Positions 19,639 through 29,384 are shown, counted from the stretch's first letter. The stretch: 64,000 nucleotides of DNA from Methylobacterium sp. J-067 (GCF_022829465.1 NZ_JAKSXZ010000058.1:124001-188000); one strand, 5' to 3'. Program-made: numbers and translations. Notes: a model not told the origin generated them from the letters alone.

Positions 19639-20097
19639 TCAGGCGAGGGAGCGCGCGGCCTCGTGGATCGCCGCGCGGATGCGCTGGTAGGTGCCGCAGC
19701 GGCAGATGTTGCCGTCCATGGCGCCGTCGATGTCGGCGTCGGTCGGGCGGGCGTTGCTCGACAGGAGCCCGATGGCGGACATGATCTGTCCGGACTGGCA
19801 ATAGCCGCACTGGACCACGTCGAGCTTGCGCCACGCGGTCTGCACGGCCTGCGCGACGCGGCCCGAAACGCCCTCGATCGTGGCGACCTGCTGCCCCGCG
19901 CCGACATCGCCGAGGCGGGTCTGGCAGGCGCGGACGGGCTGCCCGTCGAGATGCACGGTGCAGGCGCCACACTGGCCGATGCCGCATCCGTACTTGGTGC
20001 CGGTCATCGTCAGGTGGTCGCGCAGCACCCACAGGAGCGGCGTGTCCGGATCGGCATCGACCGCATGCGGCACGCCGTTGATCGTGATCTGGGGCAT
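19639..20097 (-). CDS. 2Fe-2S subunit of xanthine dehydrogenase family (isoquinoline 1-oxidoreductase alpha-like)
   Basis: The 152-residue product has a plant-type [2Fe-2S] domain, '[23 protein letters not shown]' (about residues 36-58, four Cys). A second helical [2Fe-2S] domain carries '[10 protein letters not shown]' and 'ICRCGTY'. It transfers electrons from the molybdenum site of the next gene's product. The ATG at 20097 gives the standard start [16 protein letters not shown]. It has no signal of its own, so export would occur as a complex with the Tat-bearing large subunit. Confidence 0.93.
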   Translation of the reverse strand: MPQITINGVPHAVDADPDTPLLWVLRDHLTMTGTKYGCGIGQCGACTVHLDGQPVRACQTRLGDVGAGQQVATIEGVSGRVAQAVQTAWRKLDVVQCGYCQSGQIMSAIGLLSSNARPTDADIDGAMDGNICRCGTYQRIRAAIHEAARSLA

Positions 20098-20323
20098 GAC
20101 GGACTTCGGAATGCGGGGGGACCGAATCCGGCCCGAGACGCCAGCATAGCGCGCGGGAACGCCCCTCGGGCTGTGCGCCAGCGCACACAAACCCCCGGTA
20201 AATGGGACAGCCCCCCGAATGCAATCGATTGGACGGTTCTCGGCAGTCCCTTCTTAAGAGTTTGGCGACATCCTGGCTGTCTCTCGTCAATAAATCCCGA
20301 ATAGCCCGGTTAACCTGCAGCGC

Positions 20324-21880
<1,557 letters not shown>

Positions 21881-22110
21881 GACAGGTCGAAGCGACTGAA
21901 TTTTCAGAGTGTTTATTCAGAATTTCTTTGGCCTTGCAAAAGCTAGCTCACGGGCATAGGCTCGATTTGTCGGTACGTTCTTGGATGTTTTGGGCCGTAT
22001 TTCCTTCGCAGGGCGGTTCTCTCACTCCTATCGTTATCGTTCGACCCGATGTTCCGTGTCCCAACACGGGCGTTGTTTATTCCTGACCCTGCGAAGATCG
22101 AGACGTATCC
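21881..22110 (+). promoter_or_regulatory. Long AT-richer leader/promoter region of the cold-shock gene
   Basis: This 230-bp spacer is clearly less GC-rich than its surroundings and precedes the cold-shock gene. It contains a small hairpin, CCGTGT/ACACGG, about 45 nt before the start codon, and no strong Shine-Dalgarno sequence next to it. Cold-shock mRNAs commonly have long structured leaders; whether the whole spacer is transcribed is inference. Confidence 0.45.
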
Positions 22111-22320
22111 ATGTCTACCGGTACCGTGAAGTGGTTCAACGCGACCAAGGGCTTCGGCTTCATCCAGCCTGAGGACGGGGGCCAGGACGTGTTCGTGCAC
22201 ATCTCCGCCGTCGAGCGCGCCGGCCTCGGCACGCTAAACGAAGGTCAGCGCGTTTCCTACGAGCTGGAGACCGACCGTCGCAGCGGCAAGAAGGCCGCCG
22301 GCCAGCTCCGCGCCGCCTGA
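22111..22320 (+). CDS. cspA: Cold-shock protein, CspA family
   Basis: The 69-residue single CSD beta-barrel reads [20 protein letters not shown], covering the RNP1 motif KGFGFI, then RNP2 'VFVHIS'. It binds single-stranded RNA/DNA and acts as an RNA chaperone. Length and motifs are standard. A perfect intrinsic terminator follows 23 bp after the stop, and the DUF6481 gene lies beyond it on the same strand, an arrangement that suggests related regulation. Confidence 0.97.
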   Translation: MSTGTVKWFNATKGFGFIQPEDGGQDVFVHISAVERAGLGTLNEGQRVSYELETDRRSGKKAAGQLRAA

Positions 22321-22343
22321 TCCTATCCAGGATTCACGACCGA

Positions 22344-22370
22344 GCCGCCCCCACCGGGGCGGCTTCCTTA
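22344..22370 (+). terminator. Intrinsic terminator of cspA
   Basis: GCCGCCCC (22344-22351) and GGGGCGGC (22356-22363) pair perfectly around a CACC loop and are followed by TTCCTTA. It lies just after cspA and before the DUF6481 gene. Confidence 0.8.
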
Positions 22371-22422
22371 TGTCGACCCCTAAGGGGCCGCGCGTGTGCG
22401 TGCCGCCCGATCCGGAGATTGC

Positions 22423-22791
22423 GTGAGCTTCCAGAACAGCCAAGCCCTGACCGACCGCCTCGCCGCCTCCTCGAAGGCGCGTTCGGAGACCCTGGCCCGC
22501 TTCCGGGCGCGGCCGCCGGCCGACGATCCGGCCGTGCTGGCGCGCCATTCGGCCCGCCGCGCCATCATCGACGCCCGCGAGACCCGCGCCGCCGCCCGTG
22601 AAGCCGAGCGCCTGGTCGAGGTCGCCCGCGCCGCCGCCGCAGCGGAAGCCGCCCGTCTGGCGGAAGCCGAGCGCGTCGAAGCCGAGCGCCTCGCCGCCGA
22701 GGAGCGCGCCATCGCCCGGCAGGCCGAGCTGAAGGCCCAGCGCGACGCCCGCTACCTCGCCCGCAAGGCCAAGGCCCAGCGTCGCGGGTAA
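22423..22791 (+). CDS. DUF6481 family protein (charged alpha-helical)
   Basis: The product is 122 residues from a GTG that has GGAG 5 nt upstream. It is almost entirely Ala/Arg/Glu and predicted as one long helix or coiled coil (about residues 38-115). It opens with 'FQNSQALTDRLAASSKAR' and 'RPPADDPAVLARHSARRA' and ends in 'RDARYLARKAKAQRRG', the DUF6481 pattern. Function is unknown. The clustering with a cold-shock gene is seen here and I believe is common in this lineage, hinting at a nucleic-acid or cold/stress role; that is inference. Confidence 0.8.
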   Translation: MSFQNSQALTDRLAASSKARSETLARFRARPPADDPAVLARHSARRAIIDARETRAAAREAERLVEVARAAAAAEAARLAEAERVEAERLAAEERAIARQAELKAQRDARYLARKAKAQRRG

Positions 22792-22809
22792 GGGACGTGC
22801 CGGACGGGC

Positions 22810-23100
22810 TCAATCGCCCGTCCGCCGTGCCGCGTTCTTGTAGACCTCGTCGCGCTCGCGCTTGCCGACCGCGACGACCAGCACCATTAGTTCGCGGTCA
22901 CGCACCTCGTAGACCAGCCGGTAGCCGGCACTCCGCAGCTTGATCTTGTAGCGCTCCTTGGCGCCATGCAGCCGTGCGGACAGGACCTTCGGCGCCTGAA
23001 GCCGCTCCACCAGCTTGGCCTTGAAGTGATCCCGCACGCTCGCATCGAGCTTGCGCCACTCCTTCAGCGCCGCGTCGAGGAAGGCGAGCTCATAGCTCAT
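22810..23100 (-). CDS. relE: RelE-family type II toxin
   Basis: The 96-residue product reads MSYELAFLDAALKEWRKLD at the N-terminus, with 'VLSARLHGAKERYKIKLRSAGYRLVYEVRDRELMVLVVAVGKRERDEVYKNA'-type core. It has the conserved Lys, Arg and Tyr positions of RelE mRNA interferases, which cut mRNA in the ribosomal A site. It is encoded after, and overlaps by 11 nt, the antitoxin gene, the typical order of relBE-like modules. Confidence 0.92.
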   Translation of the reverse strand: MSYELAFLDAALKEWRKLDASVRDHFKAKLVERLQAPKVLSARLHGAKERYKIKLRSAGYRLVYEVRDRELMVLVVAVGKRERDEVYKNAARRTGD

Positions 23101-23338
23101 CGAGGGAGACGCGGTGGATCGCCTGCCCCTCCCGCGCGTCGGCGAGGGCGTTCAGTTCGAGATCCTCAAGACGCTCCAGAAGCTCCTCGTAAGCCCTGGC
23201 GGGGATGCAGTAGAACGCCGGCTCGTTGCGGTTGAGGATCGCGACGGGAAACCCCTCGCCGGCGGCGACGGTGCCCATCGGGTTCTTCTTCAGATCGGAG
23301 ATGCTGGCGACGGTCGCGGCGTGGACGGCATGGGGCAT
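23090..23338 (-). CDS. relB: RelB/StbD (Phd/YefM-fold) antitoxin
   Basis: The product is 82 residues from ATG 23338. 'ATVASISDLKKNPMGTVAAG' and 'GFPVAILNRNEPAFYCIPARAYEELLERLED' are the Phd/YefM-like DNA-binding N-terminal domain. The C-terminus 'REGQAIHRVSLDEL' is the toxin-neutralising tail. It partners the RelE-like toxin encoded downstream with an 11-nt overlap, and the pair should autorepress from the short region right of 23338. Confidence 0.88.
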   Translation of the reverse strand: MPHAVHAATVASISDLKKNPMGTVAAGEGFPVAILNRNEPAFYCIPARAYEELLERLEDLELNALADAREGQAIHRVSLDEL

Positions 23339-23388
23339 GACAGGGGCTCCCGTTCGTGCCTTCCATAGCACCCGGAACTGGTCGCGCC

Positions 23389-23805
23389 CTAGGGCAATCC
23401 GCCCATCGCCCGCACCAGCGCCCATTCCGCGTCGCTGACCGGCTGTACCGACAGCCGGGAGTTGTTGACGAGGACCATGTCCTTCAGGGCCGCCTCGGCC
23501 TTGATCGCCTCGAGGGTGACGGGCACGCGCATCGGCTCGACGGCGCGGACGTCGACCATGCCGAAGCGGCCGGTCTCGTCGGTGTGGTCGGGATAATAGG
23601 GGCGGATCACCTCCACCACGCCGACCACGGCCTTGCCCTCGTTCGAGTGGTAGAAGAACCCGCGCTCGCCCACCCGCATCGCCATCAGCTGCTGCTTGGC
23701 GAGGTGGTTGCGCACGCCGTTCCAGAACGTGCCCTCCGCGCCGGCCGCGACCTGTTGCGCCCACGACCAGGTCGCGGGCTCGGACTTGAACAACCAATAC
23801 GCCAT
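23389..23805 (-). CDS. EVE domain-containing protein
   Basis: The 138-residue product begins MAYWLFKSEPATWSWAQQ, with 'TFWNGVRNHLAKQQLMAMRVGERGFFYHSNEGKAVVGV' and a C-terminal 'LKDMVLVNNSRLSVQPVSDAEW'. This is the complete EVE (PUA-like) fold of the thymocyte nuclear protein 1 family, thought to bind modified bases in DNA or RNA. It follows gpsA by 27 bp in the antisense direction of the numbering, i.e. gpsA lies upstream and both are on the minus strand, so they may share a transcript with tsaD. Confidence 0.94.
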   Translation of the reverse strand: MAYWLFKSEPATWSWAQQVAAGAEGTFWNGVRNHLAKQQLMAMRVGERGFFYHSNEGKAVVGVVEVIRPYYPDHTDETGRFGMVDVRAVEPMRVPVTLEAIKAEAALKDMVLVNNSRLSVQPVSDAEWALVRAMGGLP

Positions 23806-23832
23806 CGTCGTCTCGTCGGGATTCCTGACGCC

Positions 23833-24825
23833 TCAATCCATCTCGCCCCGCAGGGGCCGGGAGAGAAGCTTGGCGGCGACCGTATCCACCTCGGTCTCAC
23901 CCGCCACCAGCGCGGCGACCGCCTCGGCCACCGGCATCTCGATGCCCCGCGCCCGGGCGAGGCCGGTCAGCGCGGCGGCGGTGAAGGCGCCCTCCGCGAG
24001 CTTGCCGCCCGCCGCCGCCTCCGGGCTCGCCCCGGCGCCGAGGCGCTGGCCGAAGGCGAAGTTGCGCGATTGCGGCGAGCCTGCCGTGAGCACGAGGTCG
24101 CCGAGGCCCGACAGCCCCATCAGCGTCTCCGGCCGCCCGCCGAAGGCACGCGCGAAGCGCATCAGCTCCGCGAAGGCGCGGGCGATGAGGGCGGCGCGGG
24201 CACTCTCGCCGAGCCCTCGTCCCGCGACGATCCCGCAGGCGATGGCCAGCACGTTCTTGCCCGCCCCGCCGACCTCGACGCCGCGCACGTCGTCGGTGTG
24301 GTAGAGCCGGAAGGTCGGCCCCGAGATCAGCGCCGAGAGCGAGGCCGCGAGGCCGGCATCGGCGCTGGCCAGCGTCACGGCGGTCGGCAGGCCGCGGGCC
24401 ACATCCGCCGCGAAGCTCGGGCCGGAGAGCACGGCGACGGGCGTCCCGGCGGGAAGCACCTCGGCCGCGACCGCGCTCATGAAGCTGTCGCTGCCCCGCT
24501 CGATGCCCTTCGCGCAGAGGATCACCGGCCCCGCCGCCGCCAGCGGCGCGGCGAGTTGCCCGAGCACCCCGCGCACCGTCTGCGCCGGCACCACGAGGAG
24601 GGTCGCCCGCGCCCCCGCGAGCGCGTCCGCCTCGGCCGTGGCGCGCACCGCCGGATGCAGGGGGACGCCGGGCAGGTAGCGCGGGTTCTCGCGCTCGGCC
24701 TCGAGCCGCGCGGCGGCCTGCGGATCGCGCAGCCAGAGGGTCACCGGATGGCCGGCGGCGGCGGCGGCGTTGGCGAGCGCCGTGCCCCAGGCTCCGCCGC
24801 CGACGACGTTCACGGATGCGCTCAT
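23833..24825 (-). CDS. gpsA: NAD(P)H-dependent glycerol-3-phosphate dehydrogenase
   Basis: The 330-residue product makes sn-glycerol 3-phosphate from dihydroxyacetone phosphate for phospholipid synthesis. The Rossmann motif is VVGGGAWGTALAN at residues 7-19. 'ILCAKGIERGSD', 'LSGPSFAADVARGLPTAV', the catalytic lysine region 'GVEVGGAGKNVLAIA' and 'GLSGLGDLVLTAGS' are diagnostic. One caveat is that family members usually have 'EVCGALKNV' where this has 'EVGGAGKNV'; the lysine itself is retained. The ATG overlaps the preceding gene by 4 nt. Confidence 0.95.
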   Translation of the reverse strand: MSASVNVVGGGAWGTALANAAAAAGHPVTLWLRDPQAAARLEAERENPRYLPGVPLHPAVRATAEADALAGARATLLVVPAQTVRGVLGQLAAPLAAAGPVILCAKGIERGSDSFMSAVAAEVLPAGTPVAVLSGPSFAADVARGLPTAVTLASADAGLAASLSALISGPTFRLYHTDDVRGVEVGGAGKNVLAIACGIVAGRGLGESARAALIARAFAELMRFARAFGGRPETLMGLSGLGDLVLTAGSPQSRNFAFGQRLGAGASPEAAAGGKLAEGAFTAAALTGLARARGIEMPVAEAVAALVAGETEVDTVAAKLLSRPLRGEMD

Positions 24826-25127
24826 GCGGTCTGCCTCAGCTTGCCCCGCCACGCCAGCGAGCGCCGGTTGAGGGCGTGGAGGTCGGCCTCGCCTGCGAGC
24901 ACCGTTTCGCCCAGCGCGATCGCCGCTTCCAGCCGGTCGGCGGCCATGTTCGCGTAGGCCGGCGGCTTCACGCTCTCGCGCCAGGGGCCGCCGCAGGCAT
25001 GGTCGAGGAGGATGCGGGCGAAGCAATGGTCGAGGCGCACCGGCCAATCCGGGTGAATCAGCGCCGCCTCCGGCAGGCGGCGCTCCACGAGGTCGCGCCA
25101 CGCGGCGCGCCGGTCGGGGGCATTCAT
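24822..25127 (-). CDS. Uncharacterised small protein wedged between tsaD and gpsA
   Basis: The 101-residue product starts [20 protein letters not shown]. It overlaps the upstream tsaD stop by 4 nt and the downstream gpsA start by 4 nt, so all three must be translationally coupled. Composition is globular, with two conserved-looking aromatic/His blocks: '[29 protein letters not shown]' region and '[17 protein letters not shown]'. I do not recognise a family with certainty; it is too short for a GNAT acetyltransferase. The strict coupling argues for a real and functionally linked gene. Confidence 0.8.
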   Translation of the reverse strand: MNAPDRRAAWRDLVERRLPEAALIHPDWPVRLDHCFARILLDHACGGPWRESVKPPAYANMAADRLEAAIALGETVLAGEADLHALNRRSLAWRGKLRQTA

Positions 25128-26179
25128 GCCGCCGTGACCGGCGAGGGCTCGGCCGCCAGCGGCCAGCGCGGGCGGGCCGGGGCGGTGATGTCGTCCACGA
25201 GGCCGAGCCGCAGGCGCTCCAGCCCGGCCCAGGCGATCATCGCGCCGTTGTCGCCGCACAGGTGCAGGGGCGGGGCGACGAAGGCGAGTCCGGCTTCCCC
25301 CGCCAGCGCAGCCAGCGCCCGCCGAATCGCGCCGTTGGCGGCGACGCCCCCCGCCGCGACCAGGGCGGTCGGCCGCCCGGCCCGGTCGGAGAAGCCGCGC
25401 AGGGCCACGCGGGTGCGGTCGATCACCACATCGACCACCGCCGCCTGGAAGCCGGCGCAGAGGTCGGCCACGTCGCGCTCGGCCAGCGGCGCGGTGCGCT
25501 CGGCCTCGATCCGCAGGGCGGTCTTGAGGCCGGAGAGGGAGAAGTCGGCCTCCCGCCGCCCGAGCATCGGCCGAGGGAGGGCGAAGCGTTCGGGATCGCC
25601 GGCCTCGGCCATGCGCTCCACCTCCGGCCCGCCGGGATAGCCGAGGCCGAGGAGCTTGGCGGCCTTGTCGAAGGCCTCGCCGATGGCGTCGTCGATGGTG
25701 CCGCCGAGGCGCACGTAATCGCCGACGCCGCGCACGGCCACGAGCTGCGTGTGCCCGCCGGAGGCGAGCAGCAGCAGGTAGGGGAAGTCGAGCCCGTCCG
25801 TCAGCCGGGCGGTGAGGGCGTGGGCTTCGAGATGGTTGACCGCGAGCAGCGGCTTGTTCGCCACCAGCGCCAGGGTCTTGGCGGTGACGAGGCCGACCAG
25901 CACGCCGCCGATCAGCCCCGGCCCCGCCGCGACGGCGATGCCGTCGAGGTCGGAAAGGCGCGTCCCGGCCCGTTCGAGGGCGCGGGCGATCAGCCGGTCC
26001 AGCACCTCCACATGGGCGCGGGCGGCGATCTCCGGCACGACGCCGCCATAGGCCGCGTGCTCGGCGATCTGGCTCAGCACCTCGTTGGCGCGGATCACCG
26101 GCGCCCCATCGGGATCGAGCGAGACCACGGCGGCGGCGGTCTCGTCGCAGGTGGTCTCGATGCCGAGTACGGTCTTCAC
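25124..26179 (-). CDS. tsaD: tRNA N6-adenosine threonylcarbamoyltransferase
   Basis: The 351-residue ASKHA-fold protein installs the t6A modification at position 37 of ANN-decoding tRNAs together with TsaB, TsaE and TsaC. Motifs: '[16 protein letters not shown]', '[16 protein letters not shown]', the metal-binding histidines in '[10 protein letters not shown]', '[11 protein letters not shown]' and '[19 protein letters not shown]', then '[16 protein letters not shown]'. The start is GTG at 26179, with GGGAG about 9 nt upstream. It heads a tsaD-(101 aa)-gpsA-EVE series and lies just below the perfect palindrome at 26196-26242. Confidence 0.96.
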   Translation of the reverse strand: MKTVLGIETTCDETAAAVVSLDPDGAPVIRANEVLSQIAEHAAYGGVVPEIAARAHVEVLDRLIARALERAGTRLSDLDGIAVAAGPGLIGGVLVGLVTAKTLALVANKPLLAVNHLEAHALTARLTDGLDFPYLLLLASGGHTQLVAVRGVGDYVRLGGTIDDAIGEAFDKAAKLLGLGYPGGPEVERMAEAGDPERFALPRPMLGRREADFSLSGLKTALRIEAERTAPLAERDVADLCAGFQAAVVDVVIDRTRVALRGFSDRAGRPTALVAAGGVAANGAIRRALAALAGEAGLAFVAPPLHLCGDNGAMIAWAGLERLRLGLVDDITAPARPRWPLAAEPSPVTAA

Positions 26180-26195
26180 GTAGCGGACTCCCTGC

Positions 26196-26242
26196 GATCC
26201 CGAACCCGTCGGGGGCGAACCGCCCCCGACGGGTTCGGGATC
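26196..26242. terminator. Perfect 21-bp inverted repeat between molbindin gene and tsaD
   Basis: The 21 nt at 26196-26216 are exactly complementary to 26222-26242 with a 5-nt loop, starting 20 bp past the molbindin stop on the minus strand. The stem is unusually long and lacks a following U-run. It could end molbindin transcription or sit in the tsaD leader, whose start codon is 17 bp beyond. Confidence 0.6.
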
Positions 26243-26261
26243 GGTTGCGCCGTCATGCGGC

Positions 26262-26471
26262 TCAGTCGACGGCGACCATGACGTCGGACGCCTTGACGAC
26301 GGCATAAGCCGGGCCGCCGGTCACGAGCTTCAGGCTCTCGACGGACTCGTTGGTGATCGAGGCCGTGACGACCTGACCGGGGCTGATCTCGATCTTCACA
26401 TGCGCGGTGGTGGCCCCCTTGTCGATCGAGACGACGGTGCCCTTGAGGACGTTGCGTGCGCTGATCTTCAT
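26262..26471 (-). CDS. mop: Molybdopterin-binding TOBE-domain protein (molbindin)
   Basis: The 69-residue single TOBE/Mop domain, [20 protein letters not shown]...'[42 protein letters not shown]', is the complete molbindin unit. Such proteins bind molybdate as hexamers and are thought to buffer it in the cytoplasm. AGGAG lies about 10 nt before the ATG. No molybdate transporter gene is next to it, though a molybdoenzyme pair lies at 17.4-20.1 kb. Confidence 0.94.
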   Translation of the reverse strand: MKISARNVLKGTVVSIDKGATTAHVKIEISPGQVVTASITNESVESLKLVTGGPAYAVVKASDVMVAVD

Positions 26472-26547
26472 GAAGTCGAATTCTCCTGCGGGCGCGCCGC
26501 GTGGCGCTGCGGGCTCCTACCCCATCGCGGGCCGGGTGGCGACCGGC

Positions 26548-26901
26548 TCATGGGTCGCCCTCGGCTGCGTCCTCCGCATCCTCCGGCACGGGCGCCGCGC
26601 CCCAGCCGGTCAGCGCCGCGTTGAGGTCGTCGAGCACGAAGTGCCGGGCGCTGTCGCGGTCGTAGCCCTCCGCGAGGAGGTCATCGTACTCGGTGAAGAC
26701 GTGGCGGGCATAGGCGATCAGGGCGAGGCGGGCGGCCGTCTCCGGCGCGGCCCCACGCAGGCCGGGGCTCGCCAGCGCCCGGTCGATCACGACGCCGGAT
26801 TCGAAGGACGGCAAGCGCGGGGCGAGGCGGAGGAGGGCGCCCGCCACGGCCGAGCGCCGGTTCGGGGGCCCCTCCGCCGGGGGTGGGTTTGTCCACGTCA
26901 T
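26548..26901 (-). CDS. DUF2293 domain protein
   Basis: The 117-residue product has a conserved core 'YARHVFTEYDDLLAEGYDRDSARHFVLDDLNAAL' at about residues 65-98, matching the DUF2293 pattern of small alphaproteobacterial proteins. An N-terminal Pro-rich stretch and an acidic C-terminus (EDAEDAAEGDP) flank it. The function is unknown. It stands 76 bp upstream of the molbindin gene on the same strand and could be cotranscribed with it. Confidence 0.8.
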   Translation of the reverse strand: MTWTNPPPAEGPPNRRSAVAGALLRLAPRLPSFESGVVIDRALASPGLRGAAPETAARLALIAYARHVFTEYDDLLAEGYDRDSARHFVLDDLNAALTGWGAAPVPEDAEDAAEGDP

Positions 26902-26981
26902 GCCATGACCTTCACAGCGCGATCAGATAACATCGGACGCAGGCTCGATCACAGACGGTGATCCGCCAAGGGTACGGTCTC

Positions 26982-27281
26982 ATGCGCACGTTCGTCTCGT
27001 CCAGCCTCGCCCTCGCCGCGCTCCTCGCCGCCGGCCCGGTCCTGGCGCAGGCCCAAGCCGCCAAGCCGGACATGAGCGCCGCCGTCCCGGCGCCCGGCCG
27101 CTCCGTCTCCGCGACGGGCCGCACCATGCCGAGGCCGCGCAACGCCCCGACGGAGGCCGCCGCCAAGCCCACCGCGAGCGAGGCCGAGATGCTGAAGGCC
27201 CAGAAGGCCGCCGAAACCCGCTCCAAGGCCTGGGACACCAAGATGCACCGGACGATGGGTTCCATCTGCCACGGATGCTGA
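26982..27281 (+). CDS. Small secreted protein of unknown function
   Basis: The 99-residue product has a clear Sec signal peptide: MRTFVSSSLALAALLAAGP, with likely cleavage after AQA near residue 24. The mature part is Ala/Pro/Lys-rich and ends 'AWDTKMHRTMGSICHGC' with two cysteines close to the C-terminus. ATG 26982 is chosen over an upstream GTG/ATG because it places the signal at the N-terminus. No family is recognised. Confidence 0.72.
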   Translation: MRTFVSSSLALAALLAAGPVLAQAQAAKPDMSAAVPAPGRSVSATGRTMPRPRNAPTEAAAKPTASEAEMLKAQKAAETRSKAWDTKMHRTMGSICHGC

Positions 27282-27298
27282 GGGGGCCGGTCCCAACG

Positions 27299-27325
27299 AA
27301 AAAGGGGCCGCCCGAAGGCAGCCCC
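27299..27325 (-). terminator. Intrinsic terminator of rpsD
   Basis: On the minus strand GGGGCTGCC and GGCGGCCCC form a 9-bp stem with one U-G pair and a UUCG tetraloop, followed by TTTTT and then CGTT. It lies about 25 bp beyond the rpsD stop and is a textbook intrinsic terminator. Confidence 0.88.
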
Positions 27326-27350
27326 CTGTTCCGTCCGATCCGGGTGGACC

Positions 27351-27968
27351 TCAGCGCGAGTAGAACTCGATCACGAGGTTCGGCTCCATCTGCACCGGGT
27401 AGGGCACCTCGGAGAGGCCCGGCACGCGGGTGACGCGGGCGGTCATCTTGGCGTGGTCCACCTCGATGTAGTCCGGCACGTCGCGCTCGGCGAGCTGGCT
27501 CGCCACGATGACGATCTCGAGCTGGCGGGAGGCTTCCTTGACCTCGATCAGGTCGCCGGCCTTCACCTGGTAGCTCGGGATGTTCACGCGCACGCCGTTC
27601 ACCTTGATGTGCCCGTGGTTCACGAACTGGCGGGCGGCGAAGGGGGTGGCGACGAACTTCGAGCGGTACACCACCGCGTCCAGGCGACGCTCGAGCAGGC
27701 CGATCAGGTTCTCGCCGGAATCGCCGCGCTGGCGGATCGCCTCGGCGTAGTAACGGCGGAACTGCTTCTCGGTAATGTTGCCGTAATAGCCCTTGAGCTT
27801 CTGCTTGGCGCGCAGCTGCGTGCCGAAATCGCTCATCTTGCCCTTACGGCGCTGGCCGTGTTGGCCGGGGCCGTATTCGCGGCGGTTCACGGGGCTCTTC
27901 GGGCGGCCCCAGATGTTCTGGCCCATGCGGCGGTCGAGCTTATGCTTCGCCTGAATCCGCTTCGACAT
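27351..27968 (-). CDS. rpsD: 30S ribosomal protein S4
   Basis: The 205-residue product is the standard bacterial length. It opens [20 protein letters not shown] with the alphaproteobacterial insertion '[22 protein letters not shown]'. The S4 RNA-binding domain is '[33 protein letters not shown]' followed by '[16 protein letters not shown]', and the end is 'NLVIEFYSR'. S4 nucleates assembly of the 5' domain of 16S rRNA. GAGAGGA precedes the ATG by about 9 nt. It is monocistronic here, with its own terminator. Confidence 0.98.
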   Translation of the reverse strand: MSKRIQAKHKLDRRMGQNIWGRPKSPVNRREYGPGQHGQRRKGKMSDFGTQLRAKQKLKGYYGNITEKQFRRYYAEAIRQRGDSGENLIGLLERRLDAVVYRSKFVATPFAARQFVNHGHIKVNGVRVNIPSYQVKAGDLIEVKEASRQLEIVIVASQLAERDVPDYIEVDHAKMTARVTRVPGLSEVPYPVQMEPNLVIEFYSR

Positions 27969-28083
27969 GACTTCGCGTCCTCTCGTAATGAGAATTGAGG
28001 AACGCGCCCTCCTCTTCCCGACACCGAAGGTTCGGGACGACAGGGCGGCCGGAGCCGGCCCACGGGTGCGCGTAAAACGCCGC

Positions 28084-28104
28084 GGGGCCCCGTTGAGGAG
28101 CCCC
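28084..28104 (-). terminator. Terminator of the DUF2252 gene
   Basis: On the minus strand GGGGCTCC and GGGGCCCC form an 8-bp stem (one U-G pair) with a 5-nt loop, followed after GCGGCG by TTTT. It separates the DUF2252 gene from the rpsD leader. Confidence 0.6.
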
Positions 28105-28169
28105 GTCGACGGTCGGTTCCATACGGGAGACGGCGGGCGCGGTCAACCGCCCGCCGCCGCGCGGGGCGC

Positions 28170-29384
28170 TCAGAGGTAGGCGGCGAGGCTCTTGTCGCGG
28201 GCGACGTCCCGGCAATGGGCGAGGTAGCCGCTCTGGTGCAGCCCCATCAGCTCGGTCACGGAGGTCCAGAGCCAGTGCGGCGCGCGCTCGTGCCAGCCAT
28301 CGGCCTCGACGCGGCCGCGCCACGCCCGCCGCGCCTCCGGGGACAATTGCCGCCCATGCGCCCGCCCGACCACCGCCGCGAGGCTGCGGGCCACGCGCAC
28401 GCCCTCGTCCTTCGAGAATTGCTCGGCGACGATCTTGAGATCCTGCGGCAGCAACTCGCGCACGATCACCGGGGTCTCGCCGATCCGGGCGGCGATCATC
28501 CGCTCGCCCAGAGCCGGCGACAGGGCGCGCGCGCCCTCGACGACGCGCCGGGCGTGGTCCTCGGGGATCGTCACGCCGGGGGCGGCCGGGGCGAGGAAGG
28601 GCACGCCCTCCTTCACGTCGATCAGCGCCACCTTGGAGCGGCCCTTCGCCCCGGCGATCCGCACGAGGCCCGCGAGCCGCATCTTGCCCAGCGACGAGCA
28701 GCCCTTGATCCAGTAGGCGGCGTCGATGAGCGACACGGCCTCGTCGCCGCCGCGCTCCAGGCCGAGGACCCGCGTGCGGAAGCCGGGCTCGCTCAGGAGG
28801 GCCTCGAAGGCCGCCTCCTCGTCGGGCGACAGGTCGAGGAACCGCTTGCCCCGGGGCAGGCGCGCGGACTTACCCCGCAGGCGCTCGTCCGAGAGGTGGC
28901 GCCAGCGCCGGCCGAGGGCCCGGTTCCGGGTCGTCTCGACGATGGCGGAATCCTCGTCCCCCTCGTCCTCCCCCTCGGGATCCTCGAGGCCCGCGCTGTA
29001 GCCCATGGCGATCGCCTCGATCATCCGCGCGACGGCGATGCCGGAGAGCGGCGCGGTGAGGCCGGCGGTCACCAGCGAGAGGGTGAGCCGCACGAGGTCG
29101 TAGGCGGGGTTGCTGACGACGGTCTGGTCGAGGTCGCGAATCTGCATCCGCACCTTGCCCTCGGTGTCGGCCAGGGCGCCGATATTGCCGAGGTGGCAGT
29201 CGCCGCAGATCCAGACCGGCGGGCCCTCGGGGAGGGCGTCGGGCGGGAAATCCGCGAGCCATTCGTAGAAGCGGGCGGTCGATCCCCTCACGTAGGAGAG
29301 GGGCGACGCGGCGATCTTGCACAGACGCCGCGTCCGCAGGAGCTCCGCCTCGCGCCCCTCGATCGGCCGGACATGGACGTTCAT
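28170..29384 (-). CDS. DUF2252 family protein (kinase-like fold)
   Basis: The 404-residue product contains 'RPIEGREAELLRTRRLCKIAASPLSYVRGS', 'VWICGDCHLGNIGALADTEG', 'MQIRDLDQTVVSNPAYDLVRLTLSLV', and later 'SSLGKMRLAGLVRIAG' and 'VVGRAHGRQL'. These are DUF2252 hallmarks. The G-D-x-H-x-x-N and 'RDLD' segments resemble the catalytic loop and metal-binding Asp of aminoglycoside-phosphotransferase-like kinases, so a small-molecule kinase role is conceivable but unproven. An acidic insertion (EGEDEGDEDS) occurs near residue 150. The start ATG 29384 is followed by the conserved region. Confidence 0.88.
   Translation of the reverse strand: MNVHVRPIEGREAELLRTRRLCKIAASPLSYVRGSTARFYEWLADFPPDALPEGPPVWICGDCHLGNIGALADTEGKVRMQIRDLDQTVVSNPAYDLVRLTLSLVTAGLTAPLSGIAVARMIEAIAMGYSAGLEDPEGEDEGDEDSAIVETTRNRALGRRWRHLSDERLRGKSARLPRGKRFLDLSPDEEAAFEALLSEPGFRTRVLGLERGGDEAVSLIDAAYWIKGCSSLGKMRLAGLVRIAGAKGRSKVALIDVKEGVPFLAPAAPGVTIPEDHARRVVEGARALSPALGERMIAARIGETPVIVRELLPQDLKIVAEQFSKDEGVRVARSLAAVVGRAHGRQLSPEARRAWRGRVEADGWHERAPHWLWTSVTELMGLHQSGYLAHCRDVARDKSLAAYL

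Noticed and set aside
27969..28169. A regulatory leader RNA before rpsD
   Set aside because: A few GC stems are visible but none matches a known S4 or riboswitch structure.
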